A stretch of 64,000 bases of DNA from Hyperoplus lanceolatus (Eukaryota; Chordata; Actinopteri; Uranoscopiformes; Ammodytidae): assembly GCA_026929865.2 (NCBI GenBank), contig CM049395.1, positions 32,785,001 to 32,849,000 on the forward strand, given 5' to 3'. Shown here in pieces: positions 12,774 through 27,400 of this stretch. Position numbers and translations under genes: made by a program. Each line of letters opens with the position of its first letter. Position 1 is the first letter of the stretch. Under the pieces are notes generated by a model. That model saw nothing but the letters and a program-made list of their open reading frames with translations. It did no database searches and was not told where the DNA came from.

Positions 12774-14410
12774 TTCCACAAGGAAAAGGGATGGTGATTA
12801 GGAGCTGCTGCTCTCTAAAGGCTCTCCAATTAAATGCATCAGTAGTTCCTTTTTTCTCTCTCTCCTCTGACTGAAAGAGGGGGACATGCACGCAGGCAGC
12901 ATGGGAGTGAGGTCTATAGTCCTGCCCTGCATGTTGAATGTTGTTGTTTTTTGTGTTTGATATGTTTGCAGAACGGGAAGATAAAGAGGGTTTAGCCGTT
13001 TAGTTCAGCCATCTGAAGCCTATGCGTGTCCCCACTGCGGAAATGAAAGCTCCCGTCGTGACAATCTTTCAGCACTCTCCATGATTTGGTCCATATTAAT
13101 ATATAGAGTACCATTGTTAGTTTTTTTACTTCAATTTTGTGCAAGTAATATAAGTTCTAGCTGACCCAGAGCATAATGGTGCATAGTGGGAGATATCCAG
13201 ACTCATTTTCCACTTTCACATGTCAACATTTTTGAAAGCAACACGCTCTCTATATAAAGCTCAATTATCATGGCATGTGATTGTTGCTGGTTGGTTTTCT
13301 TCCTTCAGTGGAGGTTATTTTCCTTTCACGCTCTGCATCACCCCTGTGCTGAGTGAGAGTTTTTCATATCGGAACTGCAGTGTTGTGTTCTGCTACCTGT
13401 CAATCACCTCAGAAGAAATAAGTGTCCCCAGAGAGACAGAAAAAACAACCTTAAAAGTTGCCATAGAAACTGAAAATGTCTAAAATAATATACAATAAAG
13501 CAGTACAGTGAGTCCACCGACTGAGATTGACGATCAATATACTATGCATGCACATGGGCACGCTGAGAAGCTATCACCAAATCAAAGAGGTGTTCTCTTG
13601 TAATAGTTTACCAATACCTTGATAAGATGTTGCTATATAAGCATGAGCGAGTTGAGACTGATTGGAATGAAGTAAAGAATATATAACATTATCATGGTCT
13701 GAAACTGCTGGGTGAGATTTACTTCTGTTTACATGAAAAAATAAAAATAGAAAGAAAGAGAGGTCAAAGCAATGTAGAGCGCCAATTGATGCGTCCGTGT
13801 GACCGAGACATCTGCTAAGACAGACGTCCTTCTCATCAGTCACTCTCTCAAGATACTGCGCATTCATTACTAATGTGTGCCCTCACATAAATGTCAACTG
13901 TTGTAATCATAAGTAAAATGTATTTAAATTGCACTTTTCACAGACAGGGTCATAAATTGCTTTACAATGTGCATAGAAAATAAAAGCATAGTAAAAAATA
14001 CGTCTAAGAATAAAATGAATTAAAAAACTGATACAATTAGCAACATATAAAATACAGAAGTAACCCAAAATCTGAACTTGTGTTAATGGCCAAGGCTACT
14101 CTGCTCAGAAAGGGGCTAGTGGGGCATTGATGGATGGCAGAGCTGAGAAGAGAGGAGCTTGCGGACAAGGGTTGGAGCTTCGCAGGTCGAGAATGAGCTA
14201 GTCTCGCACAGCCAGACCTCACTACAGCTATAGCATGCTGCCAATGTAGTTGAAACAACAATCTTGTGATTAGTGGATATAGAACCGGTGTACGTCTACT
14301 GTTGAGTTGATGAGATGACGGAAGGCAGATGTGCAGACTGGACAGATTTGATGAATGAGCCACAATCATGCGGGAGTCAGGAGAGTGATGAGATGGAAGC
14401 AAATCCATCC

Positions 14411-14524
<114 letters not shown>

Positions 14525-14777
14525 TTACGGTAGTCATTTTAGTCAGCAGGAGACAATATTGCCGTGGGATGGAAAGCTGTTTCCATAACCTCCTCATAGT
14601 AGATGGGTGATGCAGGTACTTGCAACTACACAGAAACATGAACACACCAACACAATATGAAGAGCTCTGTCTTTTCTGCCTCAGAGCATCCAAACACTCA
14701 ACATCCAGAAACTCTCTCTCTCTCTCCCAAACACATAAGTACACAAACAGAGATGAGCTGGCGCAAACATACACCGT

Positions 14778-14779
<2 letters not shown>

Positions 14780-14814
<35 letters not shown>

Positions 14815-14820
14815 GCGTGC
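14780..14820. repeat. (CA)n plus CGCG tract
   Basis: About 33 bp of CA repeat followed by CGCGCGTGCA, an alternating purine-pyrimidine run. Confidence 0.95.
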
Positions 14821-15105
14821 ACAGAAAGACTTCTTTCCTGCCTTATTTTTAGCTGTTCCCCTCCCCAGCCCTGACCTACATCACAGCATGAATAAAGCAG
14901 AGCAGAAATGAAGAAGTGAGCTCAGAGGGAGGAGAAGGTCTGGGCTGGAGGGAGAGAGAGAGACAGAGGGAAGCACACCGGCAAATCCAGAAAAATGAAT
15001 TCCCTCCCCTCCCTGTGTGAAATGACAGTTCCAGTTCTGTCAGCAGACCTCACCTGCTATGGCACTCCCAGAGGAGGCTGCAAAGGGCCAGCACATACTT
15101 TCTCT

Positions 15106-15160
15106 CACACTCACACACACAAACACACAAACGCACACTCACACACTCACTCACACACAA

Positions 15161-15253
<93 letters not shown>
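15106..15253. repeat. compound (CA)n microsatellite
   Basis: Imperfect CA/CACAAA/CACTCA units to about 15166, then a pure CA array to 15253, followed by AAAGAAACAAAG. The reading frames across it are repeat artefacts. Confidence 0.97.
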
Positions 15254-15255
<2 letters not shown>

Positions 15256-15972
15256 GAAACAAAGAAACACAAGGGATACTGGACCTTGGAGCAACAGAGA
15301 TCAGAAAGCCCTCGTTACGCCTCAGACTTGACAGTATACTAGATGCTCTTGCCACTCTAAATGAAAGGCGACAAAAGCAACTATCTCTAGACTCTTACAT
15401 TATTGAGTCTGTGTGTTGTCTGACATCGTCAACAATCTTGAGCAGCACTTTGCCGCCCTTCGCCCAATCAAGGGTAATCAAATGAGCAGCTTTCAGGGCG
15501 GGGTAGTGCTTCTGGACAAGATGACAAATTGGATTCAGGTACTGTTTAGCAGCCTTAAAGCACTCCAGTAAGTTCTATGTTTTTGATGTGTGCTTTTTTC
15601 TGCGCTGAAGGCCGGCGAGCCTTTTATATTGTACGCCTGGATACGCAATCTGTCTCTCTTTGTCACTCCTACTGTACACTTTCCAAGGATGAAATCTGCG
15701 GAGAAAAGAAAAAAGCACCTCCGGGTGTTACAAGTAAGTCAATTACATACTTCATACAAATGTATTCTGTTGTAAGGGGGCAAAGTGTGAGCTGAGGAAA
15801 CTCAAAGCTGGCATGTATTTATCCAAGGAGAGGATATGGAAAACAGTCTACTCACTGTCTGTTTCTCCCCCTTGTGTAGCGTATACACTCCCTTAAGTGT
15901 TGGAAAAGGACTGGTAGCCTCGGGAAACTGGTTCTCTGCTGCTCACATCCGCATAACAAAACTAGATTCTGT

Positions 15973-16089
<117 letters not shown>

Positions 16090-17115
16090 TGAAGGCCCTC
16101 CTGCATAACACCTCCCTTGGTTGTTTCCGATCCCATTTCATCAGCAGTCATCCAGCTCGGCTAATGCCTCCCTGAGCTCTTTTGTTTTAATGCTCGTACA
16201 ATGTCTTTCAAGCTACATTAGGAAGAGAGAGGTATTCTGTGTATGAACAGAGGCTCTAATGACATACAGTATTAGCTGAACATTGTGGCTGTCAGCTGAG
16301 ATGCACCTTTCCTTGATGATGATGATGATGATGACCTTTCCTTCTGATCCGTTTGTTTCCTCCTCAGTCTTCGCCTTATCTTTCTCTTCTACCATTATTT
16401 CTCTTTCTCCTCCATGCCTGGTTCCTTTTTCCGTAGCTCTAACTAAACAACGCATTGTCATTTATATAGTTAAGTAGCAAAAATACGATACGATATTTCT
16501 TTATTGTCAGATCGAGTCTTGAATGGGTCTTGCATCGCAGCAGCTTCATTTACAATATCGCCGAAAAAGAAAAGCATCAATGTATCAAAAAAAGGACTCA
16601 AAAAACACACACACCCAACATAACATTACAATGACAGAAGACAACATTTAAGGCCTGTCATGAGCGTACATTTGATCTGGGATTAGGCGCTGTATTCAGT
16701 TTTGAGGATTGACTGGTGCACAAAAGAGTGCTTCACTCTCAACGTATTCACTTTTGGAACCCTATATCTCTTTGTTGAAGGTAAACAATTATACGCAGTG
16801 TTCAGAACATGGTTATAGGGTCAGGAGAAATGTTGAGGGCCGTTCTTTGTATGTTTCATTCTGGGCTGATTGATACGGTTCCTGAAGTGGTTGACCTACT
16901 ATCTTTGAGCAGATTTCCACTTCAACACAAACTTTACCTTGCCTTGTTTGTCTGTGTGATTGATGAGACGATTTGTTTTGATGATCAACACTTTAATTAA
17001 CTGTAAGCTCCAAGGTGACACCCAGAGACCCGTTTGTTACCTGTTTGCAATGAGAGTATACAGCGCTGATGCAGTTCACTGAGCTTCACCCGCCTACTTC
17101 ATGAAATGAGTTTTG

Positions 17116-17116
<1 letters not shown>

Positions 17117-17152
<36 letters not shown>
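17117..17152. repeat. (TG)18 microsatellite next to an exon acceptor
   Basis: Pure TG array ending 69 bp before the first exon base in this window. It lies in the sense orientation of nell1, so the pre-mRNA carries UG repeats there. Confidence 0.95.
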
Positions 17153-17155
<3 letters not shown>

Positions 17156-17221
17156 TGAGTATGTCTTCAGAAACTTGTCAGGGAGCTATCAGTTGAATGT
17201 GTCTGCTCTGTCTGTCCTCAG

Positions 17222-17347
17222 ATATTGATGAGTGTGCGACCCAGATGCATTACTGCCAGTCCAACACAGCGTGTGTCAACCTGCCCGGCAGCCATCGCTG
17301 TGACTGTTCGCCAGGTTTCATCAGAGTGGACGAATACTCCTGCACCG
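17222..17347 (+). CDS. nell1: nell1 exon: calcium-binding EGF-like module (first in window)
   Basis: Seen: an open 126-bp block between a polypyrimidine/AG acceptor (AG at 17220-17221) and a GTACGT donor (GT at 17348). The first Asp codon is split by the intron (phase 1) and the exon ends on the first base of the next codon (phase 1). It starts DIDEC and has six cysteines in EGF order at module residues 5, 12, 18, 27, 29 and 40, with CVNLPG in the middle and IRVDEYSCT at the end. Family knowledge: the D-x-D/N-E-C start and the Asn after the third Cys are calcium-binding EGF signatures. NELL1 is a secreted glycoprotein (laminin G/TSP-N, coiled coil, VWC and EGF modules) involved in bone formation and PKC-beta binding. 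From memory, MHYC, CVNLPG and IRVDD/EYSCT match NELL1 better than NELL2. Odd: the usual aromatic residue two before the fifth Cys is His here. Upstream exons lie outside the window. Confidence 0.92.
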
Positions 17348-19699
17348 GTACGTCTGCACACATGCAATCACATTACTACTGACTCTCTCCATATCATTAC
17401 ATAATAGCACATGCATACATTTCATATACACAGAGAAAGATAATATCACACATTGAAATACCTAGAACTGCTGATATTTTATATTTTTTGATTGATAAGA
17501 AAACTATTTGAACAACATTGGACGTGTTATGGTGTCCTGCCTACTGCATTTCAAGAGGTCCGTTTCATCCTGGGTCACTGCAATGAATTCTTCAATCCAT
17601 CCACTGTTTAGTTTTTTTGACCAAATTCCAACTCAATGAATGACACTTGAAGCAGCATTCTGTGTAGGTCTCATTAGCATACATAAGCATGATAACATGC
17701 GTATATAACATTTAAAGAGACTGGGAATTCCTAGCTCTAGCAGAGTCATAGATTTGATGGCATTCAGACTGATTTGGATGCAGGCTTCACCAGACTTTGC
17801 TGGAAAAAAGTACCCACAACCTTGAACAATATAGATGTAATGATGTAAAAGTGTAATTTAAATACCGTGGCTAAAGACTTTGATCATAGAACAAAGAGGG
17901 ATTGAAATGAACAGTGTGTGTCACAGTTATGGCAACCCTTAAATGAAGTACTTCACATTTGTACAGAAGTGTTGTACTTAATTAGATGTTCTTACTTTCC
18001 ACCTTTCCATTAAAGGTAAGTCACACTACTCAATTATTAAACTTTGATCCGACATACTTGCAGGGAATCCGCGACTGTGAAGCTAACTTTCGTTGTCTGA
18101 AATGAAAGCATGCAGAGAAATGAATGCAAACTGATTGGCGAGTACCTCGGCATATGTCTTTTTAAAGGTTGGCAGATTCAGCATGCGATTTGAAAAAAGA
18201 ATGTATGATTGCTGCCATTCATTTTGTTCTCAAAGCTTCTCCACAAACAACATTCTGCTTTTCTCTACTTCACTGACCTTCTCACAGCTGAATGTCGGGG
18301 GCAAAAGTGTGGAAATCAATTTGCCAACATAGCAACAAAACAATGCAACAAGATTATCAGGCTATTCCTCCACATACTACAGTGACACCTGGTTTACATT
18401 GTTTTCCCCCAGAACGGGTTTAAAGCAACATAGTTTTCTCGATAGTGGGAATAGGATGCGCTTGCCTGCATGCTTCTCGGCGTTTCTCCCGAGAAGTGCT
18501 CTTTAATTAGTTCAGAGTATGCAGCCAGGCGGAGAACATGGATCCATAGACAATCAATCTATTGTGCAGCTTGTAAACTGTTCTGGCTGCTTACTGGGAG
18601 GCCTAGGTGCAGATGTGGAATCTGCTGGGAGAGATAAATCCTCCCTCCGTTTCCCTTCTTCTCGCCTGTACTTGAAGCTCCCACTCGAGGGGTTTCAGAT
18701 CCTCTCTACATGAATGTAATACTGCTGTTCCTGCTCTTTCTTCACAACCCTAACGTGATTCCACATTCACTTTGGAATTGGTGCGTTGTGCGCTGAAATC
18801 TGTATATTTATTCTTTTTCATTGTGTCTGGATATGGAAAGGGTTTTGGTGATTGTTGTGTTGTTGTCACAGACACAGTGGGGGAATCCTTTTTCAGTTTC
18901 TGGATCCTTGTTGTATCAAGCAATTAGTACGGAGGATGTTGGCTCAGGGAATGGAGTAGCTGCCCTGATTGAATAGTAAATACTGAAATTACCTTTGGCG
19001 TGTAGCGTTTCATCTTCTATCTAGCTTTTATCATTAATCATAATAGAAGGTATGCAATGATGTCTCGCAATATCGGCCTTTTCTTCGTATCGTTTATTGG
19101 CCTAGCAATCTGCCGGGCGGCTTTTACTTGTCCAGATACAGACAAATGAAAGCCATTCTAATTGTCAATAATCCAGAGGGAGCGCCATACATCTAGTGGC
19201 CTGTGGGTGTTGGAATGTGTTTGACATGGACATTGAGTTTCCTGACAGATATATAAAGGCTACTGTAAATAGAAAATGGTAGGTGACAGAGCCTGAAGGC
19301 ACAGCGTATGCCTCCAGCTCTGTTCAGGGTACTATTGCCCATTCCAATGCATTGTAGCTGGATTACTTTCTGTTTGACATTGACACCACTACTGTTCTAG
19401 TAGTCTTACCTACATGCGGTTGCATACTGCTGGCACAACAGGTGTAAGGTCATAGCAGGATGTGTTGGCCCTATCATAATCACATTGTCTCAAAATAGTA
19501 TTTGGGATTCTGTGGTGAAGAAAGAATTTGTGTCCTTAGCTAACGTAAAGTCAGCAATACAATAATGTAAAAACTGTAAGTTAAAAAAAAGTTGAACTAC
19601 TCATTTAGTAAAAGGGCCACCTTCAGACTGGGATAGTATTGGTAGATATCATTACCTATAATTGTACATGTTAACTACGTTTTTTTTAGCTGTTCATGG

Positions 19700-20407
19700 C
19701 TGTTGCCATATCCATGTTTATCCCCGCTCAGTTTACTGGTCACTGTTAGTCCAGGAGGACTTCACTTATGTAGCCTACTTTTGCTGTTCAGAATAGCATA
19801 TGAAATGCTATGTTACTTATGCATATTAAATAAGTTAAAGTATCTCCAAATGTAACATAGCACTCCTGGTTAGTTTGTTACACAGCCCCGAAGAAAGTGT
19901 TACCTCACATCGACTTTCTTTTCTTTGGCCTTTCACAAACTTACCTTAGGTCACTGTAGGCAGGCACACCAAAAATATTCATGCAATCAGTGCAGGTCCC
20001 TTCTCGGAGGAATGAAATGTCACCTCTCGCTGCTTTTACATGGCACATCGTGTAGCACCTTTTGCATTTGCCAACCTGGCCCTCATCCCTCTCTGTCTCT
20101 CCCGCCTGGCGAAGGAGCCTGTCCTTTGTGAAGACAGTGTCTTGTAAACAATAGCAGTCTGCGGTAATTGTGGTTCCACTTGATTTCACCTCTATGGCAG
20201 CAGGCGAGCCGCTCTGGGGAAACGGGAATAGACAAGGTGAGGTGGAGAGTTGGCAGGAAGCCTGAGATTCCCTACCTCACTGCCTTTTAAAATGCCTGAG
20301 CTGTTGCCATATCCATGTTTATGTATCCACACGCAGGTCACAGTTTACTGATCACTGTATGTCCAGGAGGAATTCCTCCGTTGTAGCCTACTTTTGCTGT
20401 TCAGAAT
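19700..20407. repeat. dispersed direct repeat, two copies about 600 bp apart
   Basis: Copy 1 (19700-19794) and copy 2 (20300-20407) share, in the same order and orientation, GCTGTTGCCATATCCATG, CAGTTTACTG-TCACTGT, GTCCAGGAGGA and TGTAGCCTACTTTTGCTG. Copy 2 carries about 13 extra bases. This may be a local tandem-type duplication or two copies of an unnamed dispersed repeat. Divergence is low enough to align by eye. Confidence 0.8.
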
Positions 20408-21134
20408 TCAAATTTCGAGCACATTTTATGCGAGTCAAAATCCATCTATGTGTAAAACCCGATTCTGTTGTCGATATATATATTAGGATTCTTTTTGTTG
20501 CCATTATCTTTAGTGCTCAGAATCCAACACTATACTTTTCAGAGATCACCTGTCAATCAAGCTGTGTGGTTATGACTATTATGTATTTAGCCTTTGGACT
20601 TTCTCATGGCCAGATAAAACATTCATGGGTCTCAATTTCTCGTCTGCTGTGTATGGTTGGTACAGCCTTTGATTTCTTTTCAGGATGTTTGAGGTGTTTT
20701 TTAAACCTGTCCTCAGTGTGCATCCTAACAAACCAGTTTTTATTTTATTAAAAAAAGAAGATGCATCACTACAGGAACCATAACACTGCCTAAAAAGGGA
20801 GGTGTGATGATTTTTTTCTCTGTGTAGATGTGACTGACCACTCTGAGGCTATACATTCTACTTTTTTCATATTCTGTGCTACTACTTTAGATGAGCAGCA
20901 TCACAGAAAACAAAGCTAAAACTTGTCTGAAACTCCAAAGCACCCCATAAAGTTCAACCTTGACTTGTTTGTTTATGTTGTGGCATTCTCAGTTCTCTTT
21001 ACGAGATGCACCAGCTTCAAATGTTCAGCAACGATCATTAACTTTCAAGATGCTTCAAGCCTACGCAAACCAATCAGAAAAAGGCACCTGCTAACTGCTA
21101 ACACACATCTGGTGTGTTCAAAACTTTCCTGTAT

Positions 21135-21430
21135 ATCAGAAGCAGAGTCGCTTTATTCGCCAAATGTACAGAAGTACACAGGACATTTGACTTGGTGGCC
21201 GAGCGCTTGAAAAACAAATAATGAAGTTAAAAAGTTAAGAAAAAAAGAAAAAGCAGTGACACCATAAAATAACGGATAGCAAGAATATGAAGATAAAGTC
21301 TGCATAGCGCTTCAAATACTGATACTGTGAAACCCAATCAGAGGTAAAATGCAGGTGCAAGGTGAAGCATAAGATAGGACAGGATATATACAGTTCAGTG
21401 TGAAGTTTATGGTGGATTGTTATGGAGAGT
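21135..21430 (-). mobile_element. L2/CR1-like LINE 3' end
   Basis: The minus strand ends in ACATTTGGCGAATAAAGCG followed by an ACTCTGCTTCTG tail (21139-21170). This is a common 3' terminus of L2/CR1-type LINEs in fish, recalled from memory. Upstream on the minus strand there is only untranslated-looking sequence to about 21430, so the copy is strongly 5' truncated. No reverse-transcriptase motif remains. Confidence 0.5.
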
Positions 21431-24400
21431 TATGGCCCCCTCAAAAACAAACATAACACTGTTAAGATGTCTGGTGGTCTTGGTGCATATTGAGCGGAGC
21501 CTATAGGGCCAGGAGGGAGTCGACTAAAGAGGTGGTGGAAAAGCTTAACTTTTAATTTAGTGAATACACTTAGAGGAACATTTATCACTTGTCCATGTCT
21601 GGGAAGGGGAAACATGTAGGTTATTGTTTAAAAATGTGTGGAGACTCCAACATGCTAAAGTCTAGGATGATACCATTGTTTACGCCCAGTCTTAATGGTG
21701 CAGTGCAAGCAGAACTCAAGTGATTTCCCCCGGTGGGAGGTCAATATGATCTCGGGCTTCATGTGGTGGAAGATTTCAGTTGTCTGCCATAGATAATTAA
21801 ACGGTTGTCTGACTTCTTGCACTGTGTTTACTTCCCTTATGATCTCTGGGTTTTAGATGAATTGTTTTTGTGCATTTAGCAGCCCCTGATAAGGATTGCA
21901 AGTTGCAGATTAAACTGCCCGGATGACAGGTTTTATAAGGTCCCTTCTCTCTGCTCTGTTCAGTAAGTAAACTCCAACATCAGGTTCAGCTGGGCCAGGA
22001 GATAAAGTTTAGTACGGAGCCATTTGAAAATGCAGCTTACCTAATAGGAGCCGTATGTATCACTGGGTGAAGACATTGAAACGCTAATAGATTTTGCCAG
22101 GCTGCTGCTTTTATGCTTCTTTCAGCACAGTCTCAAGACTTATTTTGTAGCGTATAACAATATGTTGTTAGACCAATACTGATTGGCTTATTTTAGTCAA
22201 TGGTAAATATATATCGATATAGGCTGATTGTTGGCAGATATACAAATAGAAGCTTTGGCACAACAGTTTTTCTTAGGATTAATTTTTATGTATTGATCAC
22301 TCTCAAATTTCCTTAATTCAAATACAGTATTCTTCACGTCATCATGTATAATGTGGCTACTTGTCATTGAACTTTTTTATATAATCTAAGTTCACTCGGC
22401 CCCTCTGTTGTGGAGATTTAGGACATTTCAACTTGAAAAGGACACTCATTAAGGCCCTACAGCTCTAAAAGAAAGAACATAAATATTAATATCATAAATC
22501 ATCTCAAATTCCAGCAAACCAAAGATCATTGGCTCGTCTTATATGTATAACTGTCATTATTGATAACTATTAGGTTAATTGTTCAGCTGTGAAATAGCCT
22601 GCCTAAATTGTTAAAAGTGTTTTTGTGAAAAAAAGAAAGAGAAGAAAGAGCAATACATTTTTGGATTTTTTTATTGTATTATTATTTTTTGATATCCATA
22701 TTGATTGAAAGTATCATTATTCCAGCTTTTATCAACATTGTTAATCTCTCCACCTGCAATTCTGTAATTGTTCTTAAGCTGACACATGGTAGTGCTGTAA
22801 CAGTATTGATTAGATTGAGCAGATGTAAGTGTTTGTTTTTATTCTGCCTTGGATCCCATAATGTATATTTCACCGGCAGTCTACCAATCAATACTTGTCT
22901 TTTACAGTTTCTATTCAAACTGCTCATAGACATTATGCTCAGGGGCCGGCTGTATGGCTGACCAAAACAAGCTGCCATTAATTTCATGCACCGGTAGCTC
23001 CATGTTATTTTCCGAATATTCCAGCGTTGGGAGAGGTTGCATCCCCCCTCAAGACACATTATACGTTAAACGAAAATTTTATCAAATCCAATTCCAATTA
23101 TACATGTAATGAATGTGGTGCTCAGGTGTGACGAGCATGGATAAACCTTTGGCGACTCTCCCTCCCTGTGTACATTAACTCTTCAAAACTGGAGGTCACG
23201 TTGTCTGGCTGGCTCTGCACCAAGCCGATTTAATAAGCCCATCAAAACACAGTTTGGGACAGAGTAAGATAAGTTTTCCTCAGTCCTCACTGTCATCCAT
23301 TCATAATTGCCTCTGAGATGTGCTAATGTTTATATTTAGCTTCCCCCATAAAGGTTTAATGTAAAGAGTGTTTCTACGTGTTCATCAGCAGAGGGTACAA
23401 CTATCCAGAGTGATGTCTGTCTATAATGTACTCTAGAATTGTCTCTGTGGTGTGTTGTCTTCCCAGTCCCCTGGCTAAATACACATGTGACATATTGAAT
23501 AATAATGCAACTGGGGCTCTGTAATGGATGTTTACTCACAGAGCACATTAATGGAACATGCTTTCATTAATGTGAATTGCGGCCTAGGCATCTTTCATTG
23601 CCTTGAGCTGTATTTTTCATTGGGTGGTAAATTAATTGCACTATCTTGCAGCAGGCTCTGTGCTGCCGCTATACTCACGGGGAGAGGATATGAACGAGGT
23701 GTTCAGGACACTATAAAGCAAAGCTGAAAGTTAATTCCCACCATAAAAAGCGGCTGTAAATTCACGTTTTAAATGAAAATATTTGCAGTGTACGGAGAAG
23801 CACTTGTGTTTTAAAGTGGCAGGTCTTTAGGGCTTTATATTAATAATAGCATGTGACTGCACCAAGCATACTCTCTCAGCAACTGTGTACTCTTTCCTTT
23901 TGGTGTCACGTCGCTGCCGCTCCCCTGCCACATTTTATTGCAAAACGTGCCACTTTATATGGTTAGAAGTTGTAATTTAAAGGCAGTAAAAAAAAAGTTG
24001 GCCTAAAGAAAGCATGACGTTTGTTAAACCATTGCTTGTTCATATTTTAGAACAAGATACCCCATCCCTTTGAAGTTGTGTTTGGATACGTGCTGAGGCA
24101 TATTGTAAAGCACTTTGGTATAGATGAGTTACTTTTGTGTTTTCTAGTTACCATTAATAGACAGCTATGGCTTCAACCTCCAATGTCGGAGTCAGGTTCC
24201 CCTGCATTCCTTATCAATACCGTGTTTATAATATTAACAGAATAGTAGAAAATGAAAATACTGTACATTTTAATTTACATTACATTTGAGTGAATTGTTA
24301 AAATTTTCCTATATAATGCATACAATTAGAAAAAACATGCCTTGCATACATGCATTATTTAAGCTGCTTAGTTCGTCCATGACAGGAATAATACTTGAAG

Positions 24401-27400
24401 AAATTAAGGCATGAGGGGAAATACTGTAGAAGTGCATATGTGTTGAACAAGGACAGATGAAGAAGCAGCCTTAAAAAGTCAAGGAGCCCATTAAGCCTTG
24501 TTTCATCTCTATACATCTCCATAAAATATTTTTTATTTCTGAGCACACATATGGCTTCAGTGCAATAGCACCACTGAGAAGCAGCTGTGTGAGGTGGAAT
24601 TAATTGACTGGTGAGTCAAAAGAAAATCCCCTCCTGAACTCCTGGTGGATCACCGCAGGAAATTCAGAAATTCTTTCTCCAACTTAATTTTATGGAAATC
24701 CATGTCCTCCGGGCTAAATGCTATGACAGGCAATCGATATGTTTCCCCCTGTGACACAAGACAAATCACTGCTGAGTTCACAGCACATCAAGGTGAGCAG
24801 CAAGGCCAAGGCACAAAGTATTACAACTTTGCATTGGAGGGGAAGAGAGAATAAAAGTATATAAAAAAACCCTTGAAAAGTCCTCCTCGTGCTCTCTTCT
24901 CTTTTATGGGCTTGTTACTGGTCATTAAATTTCACATTACTGAAGTGTTCTGCTTGACATTATTGAATGAGACTGCGATTAAAAGATGAGGACATGTTTT
25001 AGAAATTTATTATGCAAGGTAAAAGAGAATGATGAGGTGTTGGTTTTACCCATGGATCCCCTAATACCCACTGAGTCCATCTTTTTTGATACGTTTAAGA
25101 GACCTTTTACAAGGTTTCTGAGCACTGAAAAGGGAACAGAAAATGGATCGACTAGGAGAAGGAGATTTCTGTGACGCGAACAACAGTGACTACAGCTTAG
25201 TTCCAATATGAATCAAATAAAACACATAATGTCAACTGACATCGTCGTCCCAGTTTGAGTAAAACATGTGTAATCAAAAGAACAGAAAACGAAAAGTACA
25301 AAGTATAAAAAGACATCCATCAAAAATGGTATGAAAATAAAATGGGTTGTGTGGACACACTGCTGCTGAAGTATTTACAGTTATGGCTGGTAGAGCGCTG
25401 GTTAGTGAGGAGAAGGATACTGTATTAAAGGCCCTGGGAAGATGACTATTGGCCAGAGAAACACACTCACAACAGTTAGTGACACAATCAAAGAAGATTT
25501 CATTTTTTAAAAACTATCAGACTACAGGCATTACTCAATTCAAAATATCAACAATGGGTCATAGTGGGATAATTACTGTGATTAAGATAAGACTGTCTTC
25601 TTGGTTAATAAATAGAATCCACTGCCACGTGAATCCAAAAGTCTTTGTACAGCTGCGATTCATGAGAATGTGTTGACACCTATAGTTTAAATCACAAATT
25701 AACTAAAGGCTTTTTTGCTGTTCACTTCAAGGTCTTTTCTGGAGAAGTATTATTGTGATTGTTCATTACTCATGACATATATATATTTTTTTTACTTTTG
25801 TGTTTTTAGAGTGTGGTTCACATAGCTTGCAAAGAAGAATCTTAAGAATCACATGTGCTCTTTCAAAATGATTTCTACCATTAAAGGTTGCTGTCAAACC
25901 TCTGTTATTAGTCTGTCATGATATGATCGGATTGGAATGGAAACTGATTATTATTTTTCTCATAAATCATATAACTGTTCGACTATAAAATGTCCGAAAA
26001 TAGTGAAAAATAACCATCACTCTTTTTCCAAAAAAGTCTCGGTTTTGCTTGGAATGTCATGTTTTGTCCATGACCATGACTATGACCATGACCAAGAAGC
26101 CAGAAACCAATTCAGTGTTTTTGTGTGGCTGGTAAGGAGCTGGAAACAAGGCCTCCTGCTGTACAATATTTCCACTTTGAGTGAGGTTTCTCCATAAAAG
26201 AGGACTCCTGCTGTCAGTAATGATAGGCCTTACTAAAAGCCCCTCTACATAGTATTACCACGTGTCTCTACAAAGTCTCATAAATCATTAGTTTTATCGT
26301 CCACATCTCAACACAGATTGCTTCGAATTTCACACTGGGTCCAATCCAATTAAGCCACACCATTAACCATTGTGTAGTTATAACTTCTCTATCACGACGC
26401 CCCTAGTCCTATTAATGGACTCAAATCTGGACACAGCGTTGGTTCTAACCTGCCCCTATCGGCAGGAAAACATATATTGTTTGTCCCAGTAATTGTGTGA
26501 AATGAGTGTTATTGATCATGAGTCATTACACATCATTGCCACTCAACATATCCAGGCCTGACATCTTATCGCTCAAAAATCATCACTAATTAGACCAAAA
26601 CCTTACAGAGACAAGCAGCGTGCTCCGATCTGCCATTATTGTCTTCAGGAGAATCACTGAGCTTTTATACTGTTATCGTTATAATTCTTTACTGGGAAAG
26701 GTGCTTTCCATTCATTATTCTTTTGAGAGCTGCAATGCATATTTCTGCAAGTCCTACCACTTTTAGAGGTACTGCATTAACATTTATGGAATAACAATAT
26801 CCATTAAATGTTATATAGTCAAGCTGAATTAGGCGGGGAAGTATGTTCAGGGCCGCTATTGATGAAGGGACAAACCCCCCCAACTGAAGCAAGCTATTCT
26901 CCTTTTATCTCCAGCCAGATGGTAGTGCTGTGAAGATGTCATGTGTCAACTGAAGGGGGTGATCAGTGTCATTTTACCACTGAGTGCAAGTCGTGTGATG
27001 GTTGTCAGAGTGGTTGGAAAGGGGAAAGCAGATTATAATAGAGGCCGTATGTGTGTGATGCTGATACGTTCCTATTTGTGTGTTTGAGATGGATACATGA
27101 TTAGGAAAACATGGGGAACAGCACAGCAGGATGGTTTAAATGACAGTATGCTTTTGATAAGGCAAACAATAGGAGGTGTTGGTCACAGACAGGGCCACTG
27201 ATTTACAGGGAGTCTTTGCTGGGATTGTTGATGGATATACAGCAGTGATGTCTTGATAACAACCGTAGTGTATTATCCATTAGTGAGCCCAAGATGTTTG
27301 AAGTTGTTGAAGACCTGTTCTACTGTCTTACTGTGGATGCAGGAATAGTCCAAGTATATGGCAGGGTCAATCAGAGTTTTTGAAGTATGGTTTGGTGTGT

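Noticed and set aside
26086-26095. Short CATGAC/TATGAC tandem near 26.07-26.10 kb
   Set aside because: Only four to five short units; ordinary low-complexity sequence.
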